A stretch of DNA of 64,000 nucleotides from Arabidopsis thaliana (taxonomy: Eukaryota; Streptophyta; Magnoliopsida; Brassicales; Brassicaceae). The position numbers and the translations under genes were made by a program. Below, one piece after another: positions 47,474-58,807 of the stretch. Positions within the stretch are counted from its first letter, which is position 1; every line of letters begins with the position of its first letter. The stretch covers positions 4,588,001 to 4,652,000 of the forward strand of contig NC_003070.9 of NCBI RefSeq assembly GCF_000001735.4. Reading direction: 5' to 3'. Below the pieces are notes generated by a model, which did not search any database, had not been told where the DNA came from, and saw only the letters and a program-made list of their open reading frames with translations.

Positions 47474-48708
47474 TTAATCCCATTTGGTTTTGAGCTTATC
47501 TACATGTGTAAACTCATATGTTAAGACCAAACTCTCATCCATTCTCTTCAAGACAAAGCTCTCTATCAGAACATAACAATGATAATGCTTCCAAAGGCTA
47601 CCATCTGTTGATTTCTCCAATCTCTTAACTGTCATTGATCGCTCATTGTCGCCTTTGCCTGTCCACCCGAATCTCTCTTCTTCCCATTTCATCCTCTCAA
47701 CAACAACTGATCCTAAACCGATCTTTTTGTCTCCAACCCCAAACCAGACAAACCCATTTGCTTCCAGACCTCTTTCAATCATTTGTCCCTCAAGCTTAAC
47801 AACTTCTGTTTCTACTTCTACATCAACGACAACATCACGGTTCTCGCTTTTGTCGTTCTCATCAGAAAAAAGCTCTTTCCATCTTTGTTCAAGAGTCATG
47901 CTGTAATACATCGAATTCTTGATCTGATCCTTTACCTCTCTTTCTTTCACGAATATGAAAGGGACATACCACTTCCCAACCACAGTGCTCATACCAAGAA
48001 GAGGAAGCTCAGTACGAAGCTCTGTGATGAGTCCTTTTGCATCATCTCTCAGTTCAAAGTCTTGGAACCTCGAGTATTCAACCGTCCACTCTTTTTTCCT
48101 CAGAAACCATGGTGGGACCCCGTCAGGAGCGACAGATGTTGCGTAGTAACAACGCGAGGAAGGCTCCTTTTGATGGATCTTGAATTGTTGGTACATGTCA
48201 AAAGGATCTAACTGTTTTGGTTTGGCTTCAGGAACAAAACTAGAGCAAAAGCAGCAGGAGACTATATCGTCCTCTTTTGCACTTCCAGACGCTTCCCTGC
48301 AATGCAACCAAAATTTTATAAACTTTTTCAGGTTATATAAGAAGAAAGATTCAAGAATTTCAGATTTGCGGATTAAACTTCATACCCTGAATGCTTCCCA
48401 TGCCGTTTAATAGCGTAATAACAGTTTGAAGATAGAGGCTTATCAAGAACAGGAATGAACACAACTGGGTCACGAGTGCTGTCATCACCTCCAATATTGA
48501 ATGTGACTGCTAGCTTAAGATTTTGGGGCAATGGCAAACCACTTAGAGAAGAGTCCACAACCAACCACGAGCCGAAGCAAGATGTAGCCCGTGTCCGTGA
48601 GTGTTGGTCTTGGATTACCAAAATTCCAGAATTTGGACCCTCAGGAGGAGGCTGTGTTAGCTCTGCTGGATTCCTCCGGTACTCTGAGAAACTCCTTGTG
48701 ATGTACAT
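47474..48708 (-). CDS. DUF1262 protein, cluster member 8
   Basis: Exons 48386..48708 and 47474..48296, 381 residues. N terminus is MYITRSFSEYRRN, a small departure from MYVTRRLSEY. Shares with member 5 the QDQHSRTR loop, LVVDSSLSGLPLPQN, LDKPLSSNCYYAIKR, DMYQQFKIH, VAPDGVPPWFLRKKEWTVEY, TGKGDNERS and LIESFVLKRMDESL. The cysteine patch reads IVSCCFCSSFVPEAK. The 5' cysteine motif is changed: RATSCFGSWLV, with one Cys where most have two. Upstream region to 48980 matches that of member 5. Probably At1g13540. Function unknown. Confidence 0.92.
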
Positions 48709-49071
48709 TGTTTCACTAAATCGAGTTTTGGACTTGGAGAAAAACTTGATCCTATATTATAGAGTAAACAACTCTGTAGAACAGCAACTGACAAGGTGAC
48801 TTGACTTTTCTGGATGGCTCGTTGTAGGAAACTTCAAAGAAACTTACTTGATCTCCTTAAAGATCCTAGCCTACCCTAATTTCACCTCTCATCAAGTGTC
48901 TCTAAAATAAGATAAACAAAGTCTTCGCCTCTCTGTATCATGACACCACTCTGCATCATGAAGTATTCAACGCTCCAACAACTCTGAAAGATGACATTTT
49001 TATTTTCATTTTAAACAGAGTTTACATCAATGTAAAAGCAGAAGACTAAATAAAAGAGAGAAGCTCACAAG
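48709..49071. other. Spacer between members 8 and 9
   Basis: Promoter of member 8, matching 42688-43005 in order and sequence, including the exon 2 relic at 48961-48980; then the 3' flank of member 9. Confidence 0.6.
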
Positions 49072-50315
49072 TCAATATTGGATAGTCCTCAACTTATCAG
49101 CATGTCTAAACTCATATGTCAACACCAAACTCTCATCCATTCTTTTCAATTCAAATCTCTCTACCAATACATAACATTTATAACTCTTCCAATGCGATGA
49201 ACCGCCTTCGAACCGATCCAATCTCTTAACCGTCACTCGGTTTCCGTCTACCTTCTTCCACCCGAAACTCTCCTCTTCACTTTCCATCCTCTCCACAACC
49301 ACTGACCTTAAACCTATCTTCTTGTCTTTAACTTGGAACCAAACAATCCCTTTAGCATCCACATTCGTTGTCTCTATACTAACCTTCTGTCCTTCAATGT
49401 TAATCACTTGGAGTTCAAGATCAACATCAACAACGACCTCAACACAATCTTCATTGTGAACATTCTCATAGAAGAAAACTTCTTCCCATCTTTGATGAAG
49501 CGTCATGTTGTAATACATTGATATTTTCACTTGATCTATTATGTCTCCTTCCTTCACAAATATGAAAGGAACATACCATTTCCCTACAACAACGCTTATA
49601 TCAAGACCGGGAAGCTTAGAACGAAGCTCTAAGTTAAGACCTTTTGCGTCATCTATGAGACCAAAGTCTTGTAGTGTAGAAGTCGAGTTTTCTATTGTCC
49701 AGCCTTGTCTCATAAGAAATGCAGGTAGTAGAGCATTAGGAGCAACAGGCTTCGCAAAGTAGTAACAACGGGAAGGCGAAGAGGTTGTTGTGATCACTAC
49801 TTGTTGGTGAATGTCATAAGGATCTGGTTGTGGCTTCTTATACATATGAACATGGTTAAATCTAATGCAGAAGCAGCATGTAACTCTCTCCACCTCTTTT
49901 TCAGTACTAGTAGATGATTCTCTGCAAACCAAAATGAATTTTTTTATAAATTAAGACTTTCAAAACATATTTGGCATTTGAATTGTTAGTCATACTACCT
50001 TGAATAATACCCGCATCGTTCATATGTGTAATAACGGTTAGAAGATAGAGGTTGACCAAGAACAGGTATGAACACAACCGGATCACGATGAACAGTATTG
50101 TTCTGTCCACCGTCGTCGCGTCTAACTGTCAACGCTGCGTTCTGTGGAAACGGTAATCCTCTTAGGAAAATCTCGTTGCACAAACCAAAGCAACAAGTGG
50201 TCAACGATTCTTCGTCTTGAATCACAAGTACGCCGGAGTTTGGACCTTCCGGTGGAGGCTTCTTAAGTTCCGACGGGTTTTTCCGATACTCTGATAAACG
50301 CCTTGTTACATACAT
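49072..50315 (-). CDS. DUF1262 protein, cluster member 9 (most divergent)
   Basis: Exons 49999..50315 and 49072..49921, 388 residues. The family start MYVTRRLSEYRKN is kept; an in-frame ATG at 50345 would add 10 residues. Differences from the rest: YYTYERCGYYSR for YYVIKRRGKHSG, cysteine patch VERVTCCFCIRFNHVHMYKK with basic and His residues in place of SYVPEAK, FAKPVAPNALLPAFLMRQ for TATSVAPDGVPPWFLKRK, ERMESEEESFGW for ERMKWEEERFGW, and C-terminal RHADKLRTIQY. Upstream, TTGAC and GGTCAA W-box cores lie within 20 bases of each other near 50380-50400. Probably At1g13550. Function unknown. Confidence 0.92.
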
Positions 50316-50833
50316 GATAGTTTGTTCTATGAATTGTGTGAACATTGTTATTGCCCATTTTGTAGGTTCCAAAAATATGTTGACTTTTGGTTGGTCAAAA
50401 CTATGCGTTGATTTTTTTATTTAAGTCTTCTTAACTAATGTTTTAATATGATGTTAGGAAGTAGGAACTCAATATGTAATTTCTTTAGGGTTTAAAATGC
50501 GAGACACTGATATACAGAACTCTTTGGTATAGTCGTATTACAAAAAGTCAAAAGTCAACCAATTCCTGAAATGCTTGCAAACCAAATCCAGCCAGCCAAT
50601 TTTCGAGGTACAAGATAAGGTTAAAAAAATGCTCCTTCTAAAATCATTTTCGTAGCATTTCAAGAATAGTTTTCGTATTTGCCCAATGCATAAATCCAAA
50701 AACAAGAACATTATACAAAGTTCTACATAACTTCACCTATCCTGATCAAACAGACAACAATGAATAAGAAGAAGAAATACATCACCGATCCAACTGGTCC
50801 ATATCGACCATTCGCAGTGTCAAAGGTTTCTTT
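50316..50833. other. Spacer between DUF1262 cluster and AAPT1
   Basis: Promoter of member 9 with W-box cores (TTGAC / GGTCAA, about 50379-50400) and the 3' flank of AAPT1. No other feature. Confidence 0.5.
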
Positions 50834-53691
50834 TCAAGCTTCTTTACGCGTGATCCTGTGGATTAGAAACCAGAGATATGTACATTAATTCATTATGCTT
50901 TCAAAACAAGAATTTCGATCTTCTTTATCTAAATTTTCACCTAAAGCAGTAGATTCCAAGGGCCTCAGTGATCTCATGGATGACTGATGTTGCAAAGTGC
51001 AAGTATAATGACACTGTTTTGCATCAATACAACATTGGTTTAGAGCGGGCAAAATAACTGAATAGTGAAAAAGAAAAATCAACAGCTAACTAAGGCTTTT
51101 TTTCTCTTTAGGAGCAAACCTGTGAATATGCAGTAGCCAAGAAGAACCCATAATTCGTCGACTAGAGGAACCCTGAAATATGAAGTTTCTCAGGGTGTTA
51201 AAGAAAAAAAAGAACCGATGAAGTTTGTGCGGAAAATTTAAAGAAAGAAAACATACCCAGCATTCAATCTTGCGGTTAGCGCATTTGCAAGTGCAAAGGG
51301 AAGATAGAGTAGTGACTGCATTTTGAGTAAAAAGATTTCACAAGGTTACATTTTCAAAACCAGTATCCAGTAAGACGGAGAAATTGGCAAGAAAAAATTA
51401 TCGGATTTACCATGCACATGTTTGTTTTTAGTCCTTTAGGCTCATCACACAAGTGAGCAAGAATCATTCTTCCCTGAAAAAGGAAAAACATAGTAACTTT
51501 TGTTCTATCACAACTTTTTCGCAATAATTGTACTATTGATCTAACTTAAGATTTCGAATCAAGACATACCACTAAAAATCCAAATGCAAGTCCAGTTCCG
51601 AGTACAACTAAGTGAGGATATGTTGCTATGAGATTGATTGGAGACAAGTAATCCCTGTAAAAAATAGGATCCAAATAAACTTCAACAATGAAGGAGAGAA
51701 TAAGATCACGTGGTCTTTTCAAAAGAGAAGAAAACAAGACTTTACCATATCAAAACTCCTCCAAGTAAGACAACGAAGGGATACAGCTGAAAACACGATT
51801 TGAACAAAACATTAATTTTGCAGCATAATTAACTATTTCTGAATCAATAACTAGTTAGGAGATTACCATAGCTAACGCTAACACCATGCTCCCGTTTCTT
51901 GATCGAACGACTTTGTAGACATTTGTTACACTGCAAAATACAACCGTGTGCAAACCAGCTTAGACATACGAACTTCACAACTTGAAAAGACTCTTAGTTG
52001 ATCACTCAAAAATAACATAAGATTGTTCAAGTTTGATAGACTCACTTGAATGCAACGGTTGGTATAACAGCAAAAGCGATCATCATGTATAGCACTGCTC
52101 TAGAAGTTTGAATCTCTAAAACAGAGAACAATGAATAGCTCAAAAAACAAACTTTAAAATGAAATCAAGAAAGTAACGCTGCAAGAAAAATTGGAGGAAA
52201 AGCATGTCGGAGATCTTTTTACCATTCACAAATGGCACCCAACTAAACAATGGTATTGACTGCCCTAACTGCTGAGCCCACCATTCAGCACCTTTAGACA
52301 GAAAAAAAAAAAGAAGAAAGATAGAGTTGAAGTAAAGACCAAACCCAAGTATAGAAAGATTGTCCAAGCACTTTAAATAGGGTGAAGTTTTCATGGATTG
52401 CAGACAAGAGAGAAGCATACCGACGATGGCTGTGAAGAAGTGGCTGACAAATATAAGTGCAAGCCCCTCTGTAGGCCCATTGATAACCGGAAGAATAAGT
52501 GTGTTGGTGAAATAGCTAGAGAAAGGTAAAGAAAAGTATAAGAAAATCGCTAAAACATTTATGGATGTTTTAGGTAATAAAAGCAGTACTTACTGTTCCC
52601 ATGTAGCTCCATAAAATGGAATAGCTGAAATAACCCAGAACCAGAAAGTATCTCTTCCACACATTGCAGTGCTTCCAAATGCCATGGCTTCAAACTGTTT
52701 TTAGGGTAAAACCTTCATAATCGACTCCAAGACGAGTACTGAATTAAAAAAGAAAGATTAAAGGATTGATAATAGCATACCGCACAAGCAAGCGCGTCAC
52801 AACCTGCAATATTGGAACACATGTCAGAAAAATCTAGAAACAAACTGAAAACAGATAATCAAAGGAGGAACATGGGAAAAATAAATCACCATGATCGAAG
52901 AGCTCTCCTAGGGGGCTAGAGGAATTTGTCCTTCTTGCTTGCTTCCCATCAACCGCATCAAATGTCTAATAAAAGCTCAAAAGGTGTAAGATAAAAAAGA
53001 CTTCAAAACACCTTCACCAGCACATATAACAGAAAGTTAAACTTTTGAAGAAAAAGAGAGACGCAAACCTGATACAAGAAGAGAAGTAAACCATGTGCGA
53101 AGTGAACCCATCGTGGAGGAGGAGAATCCAACTGAGGTGAATATATCTGAGACAGATAAAGAAAATTGTCTTCAAAATCAAATCCATATGCAGAAAGCAG
53201 GCATATTTACCAACAAGAAAGTAACCAAATACTTCAAGAAACTATAGAACAAGAAATCAAAGAATCGAAACTCACATAGCCTAGCAGGGAGGAAGTGACT
53301 AGAAACATAAACCCCATAAGCGTTATCTGCGAAACAAAAACACAAAGCCAAAAGTTACTAACTCAAACTTAAAGAAGAGACCACACATAGCACAATAGCA
53401 AATAGGAATTACTTATACCATGTTTGGTCTGGAATGGTCCAAAGAGAAACATGAAAAGACAAACAGAGTTAAAAAAACATCAGTCTGATTAGCCTCAGCA
53501 AGTAAAAGTTATTATACATGCAACGAAACAGTATGAAAGAGATACCACACTTACGGCATCCATAGAGGGAAGACTTTGACAAATCGAGTCCAAAAAGGTT
53601 GGAGGACGTATTTGGCAAGATAAGAGTGATCCACTCCACTGTATTTGTACCTATGAAGAGCTGCTACACCATGAGCTCCTATGTAACCCAT
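50834..53691 (-). CDS. AAPT1: Aminoalcohol phosphotransferase AAPT1
   Basis: Makes phosphatidylcholine and phosphatidylethanolamine from CDP-choline or CDP-ethanolamine and diacylglycerol at the ER. Eighteen coding exons: 53555..53691, 53419..53428, 53276..53326, 53069..53146, 52890..52965, 52781..52803, 52594..52694, 52421..52515, 52223..52291, 52046..52115, 51867..51930, 51746..51786, 51570..51654, 51411..51473, 51257..51315, 51120..51172, 50941..51013, 50834..50855; sum 390 codons, 389 residues. The CDP-alcohol motif DGx2ARx8Gx3Dx3D is intact ([16 protein letters not shown] then ELFDHGCDAL). Many hydrophobic segments follow. Exon 2 is only 10 bases (A CCA AAC ATG) and exon 6 only 23; all introns are GT-AG. 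The protein ends YCFRITRKEA. Position fits At1g13560. Confidence 0.96.
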
Positions 53692-54527
53692 TATTGTCTA
53701 TCACACTGATTCAAACAAAACAACAAAAACAAGATATCCTCAATTCTAATCCCACAATGACATTAAAGCATGGATCTTGAGAGCACTTTTCATATTCCCT
53801 AATGCTAAATCAATAAAATGAGCATAACCCGTCAACAAAAAAAAAAAACTTTGCTCGAACTGAGACAGTGACTTTCGAGATTTGGGTAGATTCTGAAATT
53901 TAGATCTTTTGCTACAAATTGGATCAAGAGACGAGTACTTACGATGGTCCGGTGGCGGTAAAATCAGATACGAGCCTTTCTCGTCTCGAGTGTCTGAAAG
54001 AAGAAAGAGACAGTAACCTCTCACTTGCCCCTATAGAGAGCGGCGAAACGGGACGAGAGGACCAGAAGCAAAAGGAGAGGGCTTTGCGTTTCTTCCGCGT
54101 TCCCCACACGTGTGTGTTAACGATTTTTCCTTTTCTTTGTTTTTTTGATTATTTCAATTTTTACAAACCAACCAAATATCTTTCTTTCTACAGCCGACAA
54201 CATAATAAAATTATAGTTTTGAGTCTAAATTGATAGGACATGTAAATAACCTACTAATTTGTTAGCATCACTTTCCGAATTTAGACCCCATAATGCATAT
54301 TACAATTTGAATTTTAGTTAGAATGATAATACTAACACACCAATTCAAGTACAAGTAGTAACTCTTTTTTACTATCTTTGGTCAACTAAGTTCACTCCTG
54401 CAGATTCAACAGTTTTGTTATCTTTCCACAATTATATATTTCCTCCAACAGATTCAACACCAAAACATGTTTAGACATGATAACAGAAAGAGAGAGAGGG
54501 AGAGAGATGGAGAAGGGGAATCAGATT
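53692..54527. other. AAPT1 leader and F-box gene 3' flank
   Basis: A leader donor (CCATC|GTAAGTAC, near 53942) and the acceptor just before the AAPT1 ATG suggest a 5' leader intron of about 240 bases; the leader exon reaches about 54110. The rest is AT-rich 3' flank of the F-box gene. Confidence 0.5.
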
Positions 54528-55930
54528 TCAGTCTTGAAGGAAGAGGAGCTGAGCTCGAGGAGAGACACGTGGATACCTGAGCAATTCGATAACCATATCC
54601 ATTTTCGCATCTTTATCTGATAAACTTGATGATACAGTGACTGTCTCCAAAACTGGTGAAGTTCCCAGCAAGAATCTGATAAATTCCAATTCATATCTGA
54701 TGCCAGAGGCGTCTGTTATCTTCACGCTTTCAAGGCTTGGGAGTTTGTAGTCGAAGTAATCTCTTTCGAAAAGGTCAAAACCTTCTTCTTCAAGAGGAAA
54801 TGGTTGGACTGGTGAAGCCTAGAAACAGAATTACAGAAGATAATGAATTGGAAGAATACCGATTTATGGTCACCTTACAAAAGAGACGAGTTAACGTACC
54901 GAAACTTTGAGCTCTTTAAGGTTGGGAGAGTGAGTGACCAAACGAAGAAGAACTAGCACCTCATCGGCATCTTCAAAGCATACTTGGTAAAGTTCTATAG
55001 TTTTAAGATGTATGTAAGTAAGTGGAAGCCTTCCCGGGTCATCTCCTATACTCAAGTACTGAGATCAAAGAAAAGAGTTTTTTTCATTAACGGCAATTGC
55101 TCAAAATATTTAGGATGAAGCAAAATTACCTTTGTGAAGTAGATATAACCGACGAGCTTCTCAAGAAGGGGCACACCACCAAGGAACTTAACGAGATTAT
55201 AATCCGAACTCTGCTCAAAATCAGTAACATCCTCATGCATGTACATTGAAACCGATATTGCAACTAGCTTGGGCGTATTCTCGAGGAAAATGTCTTTGAA
55301 TTCGCCGTCTAGATACAAGTACATGAGATTCGGAGCTGATATACTCAAAACCAAACTGTCAAAGTAAGACAAAGACAGGAACTCGAGAAGCGGACATCCT
55401 GAGATCAGACTTTCAATAACCTCAGGAGCAACAAGGATCTGGTGAAGGTTTAAACTCTTCAGATACGAAAACCCTTTGAAATACTGAGGCGGATCAAACT
55501 CACAATGACATAACTCCAAACAGGTCAATTTCAAACAGTTAAAGAGACATGCAGGAACCCTGAATTCTCCTTCACCTAACTTAAGAACAAGCTCCTTAAT
55601 CCCGTTCCTCGAAAGAAAAAGCAACCACTGATCAATATCTGGACGACATTGTTTGAAAGAAGTAGAGAGCTGAAACTTGTGGATAGGTCCTTGGTGAAGG
55701 AGAAGCACTCCAGTAATGAATCTCACAAGATTAGTCTCAACAACACAACGGTCATTAGAAGGAGAAACACATTTCTCATCAAAGACAAGATCAGTGAGTG
55801 TAGACCATTTATATCTCCATTTGCTAGATAATACACTTGTTCTTATTGCATCTCTAATCGAAAGCCGAGTAAGGATATTCTCAATAATGCTTTGAGGTAG
55901 ATCGCTTATGAAATCTGGAGATTCACCCAT
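54528..55930 (-). CDS. F-box/LRR (RNI-like) protein with FBD-type C terminus
   Basis: Substrate-recognition subunit candidate for an SCF ubiquitin ligase. Exons 55130..55930, 54900..55058 and 54528..54818, 416 residues. The F-box is at about residues 8-50 (ISDLPQSIIENILTRLSIRD; TSVLSSKWRYKWSTL). Leucine-rich repeats follow (LVLKLGEGEFRVPACLFNC; LKLTCLELCHCEFDPP; CPLLEFLSLSYFDSLVLS; LVAISVSMYMHE). The C-terminal exon (YKLPSLESVKITDASG, FLLGTSPVLETVTV) resembles an FBD tail. The substrate is unknown. The ATG follows directly on a TTTTTAG acceptor, and a leader donor (TTCTGG|GTAATTC) is visible near 56216, so a leader intron is likely. Position fits At1g13570. Confidence 0.93.
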
Positions 55931-56560
55931 CTAAAAACATTTTCAACACATGCAAAATCACATCAATGCTCATTAACATGCAAACAGAAGATAAAGTTGT
56001 TGCATTTGACTTCAAACCTAGAAAAATTGATGAATTTCAATTCAATTCCCAGAAACCCATTCAAAACCTTAGAACCCTAATCACCACTCTAAAAAATTAC
56101 TTGAATTAAACCACAATAAGATAGACAAAAGTTTCACCTTTTTATCTACGAAAGAAAGAGACAGAGATTGCGATTTGCAATGCAACAAAACAAAAACTCG
56201 AAATTTGAATTACCCAGAAAGATTTGAGAAAAAGACTCAACCTTTTTGTCTCCTTGTTCCGCCGGTCCGTTGGAGCAGTGACCGGCTTGAACGGTGGAGT
56301 TTCAAATGGGGAAATAGCAGAAGATCGCAGATTTTGCTCTCAGCATCTGTTTTACTAGATTTTCTTACTTTTGCGATTAAAGTTAGCGTTTTGGCCAAAA
56401 GTCAATTTCATAATCTCTCGCTCACGTGACGGTTACATTATATTATATTATATAGTATTTCATAACTTTTCTAACAATAAAAAATTCAACTTTTTTCTAG
56501 CACATACTTACTTTAAGATAGAAGACAATGGCAATGTATTAGGCGTATGAGAACATGAAT

Positions 56561-56708
56561 CAACATTGATATATATCATGAATGGTGAGTGATCCAAAAC
56601 AAGAAATGAATACAAAATTTGTTCAGACTACAATTCAATACAACTACAGTTTCATGTCTCCTGAATCAGTTATGTTCCATGAGTTGGTCCAATGTTAGAG
56701 ATTGATGA
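56561..56708. repeat. Tandem duplication in LOH3 3' flank, copy 1
   Basis: 148 bases, matching 56716-56878 almost perfectly apart from a 15-base gap; 7 bases separate the copies. Confidence 0.95.
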
Positions 56709-56715
56709 GTTATAT

Positions 56716-56878
56716 CAACATTGATATATATCATGAATGGTGAGTGATCCAAAACAAGAAATGAATACAATACAAGAAGATCTGGAATTTGTTCAGACTA
56801 CAATTCAATACAACTACAGTTTCATGTCTCCTGAATCAGTTATGTTCCATGAGTTGGTCCAATGTTAGAGATTGATGA
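56716..56878. repeat. Tandem duplication in LOH3 3' flank, copy 2
   Basis: 163 bases; contains 15 extra bases (TACAAGAAGATCTGG) relative to copy 1. The near identity indicates a recent event. It lies about 130 bases beyond the LOH3 stop codon, so both copies may be transcribed. Confidence 0.95.
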
Positions 56879-57005
56879 CTCAGTCTCCTCCACTCTTAAA
56901 CACCCATTAGCGATCAGAATCACAGAGACAGAGAACAAAAGAATCTGCGAATATGTAAAGAGAGAACAACGTGCTTTTACATTTCTATCTACCTTTGTGA
57001 TCAAA

Positions 57006-58765
57006 TCAGTCTTCGTGCTCATCTTCGCCTTCAGAATCTGCGAGAAAGACACAAACTTGAAGATCTCTTCTTTGATTTGGATGGTGCGAAAACCGATTTT
57101 TATTACAGTAAACCAAACTTACCTGATCTGACATCTTCACTAAGCTTGCCTCTATCTTGTATTTGTTTCACAAGCATCCGATACATCAAAACCCACCAAT
57201 AAATGTGAAGAACAAGCAAGCAATATAGGAGAGTGTTAAACATGTAGTAGTAAATTGGTCCTTCGATTGGATGCTTGTCTTTATCAAGCTCCAAAACTAC
57301 TTCATAGCTGCAACAAGCAATGTAATATATGTAAGGCGACAAATATTTCGAGAAAAACTATAGAAAGGATCTTAATATATTATACAAACCTTGTACTCCA
57401 TAGGATCCAAAAGGGATAGTAAATGAGGCGGAGAATGATCCAAGACAAAACGAAAAGAATGAACGAAAAGCTTGCGATTCTTTCAGCTCCACTATATTTA
57501 GACATTTTCCCAACCTCAAGAAACACATCACTAGCATCGTGAAGTGCCAGAACAACAGAACCAACACGGGAGAAGCTACAGCGATAAAGAGAAAAAGAAA
57601 CAAGAAGATCAAAACAATGTGGACAAAAGGAATCAGTTCTGTTTTTCAGTATAGAATAGGATGTGACGATGGAAGCATACCTACATACGTATGAGAGAAC
57701 AATAAGAATAAGAGTGGCAATATGATGACCCATTGAAACTCCAAAATCAGAACGCCTCGTTTCCCAGAAAACCAGAGCAAAGATGGAGTATGTATAGAAA
57801 CCAGCCACAAACATATACAAAAGCTTCAACTTTAACCTGCATGAGAGTAGATATATATCATGTAGAGCAAGCACAAAATCGAGAATTCTTTATATACAAA
57901 GTAAGGCCTTGAGCAACACTCTTACTTTGTTTGTTGATCAGGCCAAGTCTGATCTCCAGGCCCTACCCAAAAGTATTTAGTGTTCATAAACCAAGGCTCA
58001 TTGTAAGTCACAGATAAAGCAAGAATCTCAGCTGATAGATAGTAAACACACTTCCAGGCCGATTCTTTGAATTTCCTGATCTTCTTCTTTCTCTCGGTTG
58101 TGTCATCTCCCATATCCTGTCTATGTTTTCCATAGATCAAATATTTTGCCAATTTCTACAAAAAAAACAATCATCAAGTCAAAGTTAGAAAGTTAGTAAC
58201 TTGACCCCAAAAAAAGAAGCTTTCTACAAACCCAACTTGAAAGTAACCAAAGGCACACATAAATGATGAGGAACAAAAGAGAGAACTAGAGCTAAACAAA
58301 TGTCAAGTACTCACTACATTGAAAAGAATGCAACACAATCAAGTGTCAAACAACATCACAAGACCTACATTCATTCACACAAACTTTAACATTTGTTATA
58401 AAGTATAAGAAAAGGTATAAATCATTCTTCACATTTATCAAAAATAGATACTTTCAGCTACAATCATTCTCCTTAGTGAACCTTTTCTATACTTTTAGCT
58501 GAAGCAAACAATTAAACTAAGGCATTGATGAAACAAAACAATCATTTTAAGTAACTTAAGCAACACACAAGATACTATATAAATCTAACAACTTTAGGAG
58601 ACACACTATCACAAAACTTCATATTACCTCGAAGACGAATCTATCGAGGAGAAATCGAATCGAAGGGAAGAACACAGCGAAGAGAGGAAGAACTCGAAAA
58701 TCCTGATAAACCGGAGATGATTCATGTTCCCAGTTGATTGATTTCACCGATTCCAACAAACCCAT
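57006..58765 (-). CDS. LOH3: Ceramide synthase LOH3 (LAG1 homologue)
   Basis: Acylates long-chain bases with acyl-CoA in the ER to make ceramides; from memory, LOH1 and LOH3 prefer very-long-chain acyl groups and trihydroxy bases. Exons 58628..58765, 57926..58155, 57681..57836, 57390..57575, 57123..57307 and 57006..57037, 308 residues. TLC/LAG domain from about residue 75 with hydrophobic helices; the Lag1 motif region is seen in [20 protein letters not shown] followed by [20 protein letters not shown], including the essential HH pair. The C terminus is acidic ([10 protein letters not shown]), as is common for this family. All introns GT-AG. Position fits At1g13580. Confidence 0.96.
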
Positions 58766-58807
58766 CTCCGTAAAATCCTCTCTTTAAACCAAAATTCTCA
58801 GAGACTT

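Larger units (their letters stand above)
55931..57005. other. F-box gene promoter and LOH3 3' flank
   Basis: Leader and promoter of the F-box gene to about 56430; then AT-rich spacer; then a 150-base direct duplication (separate entries) in the 3' untranslated flank of LOH3. Confidence 0.6.

Noticed and set aside
44014-48211. Plus-strand open frames across the DUF1262 genes (e.g. 44014-44250, 47783-48211)
   Set aside because: They recur at the same place in each paralogue, exactly opposite conserved exons, and are Ser/Thr/Pro-rich antisense shadows.
50316-50372. Longer N terminus for the last DUF1262 gene
   Set aside because: All paralogues start at MYVT/MYIT; the extension has only one extra ATG (50345) and no conserved sequence.
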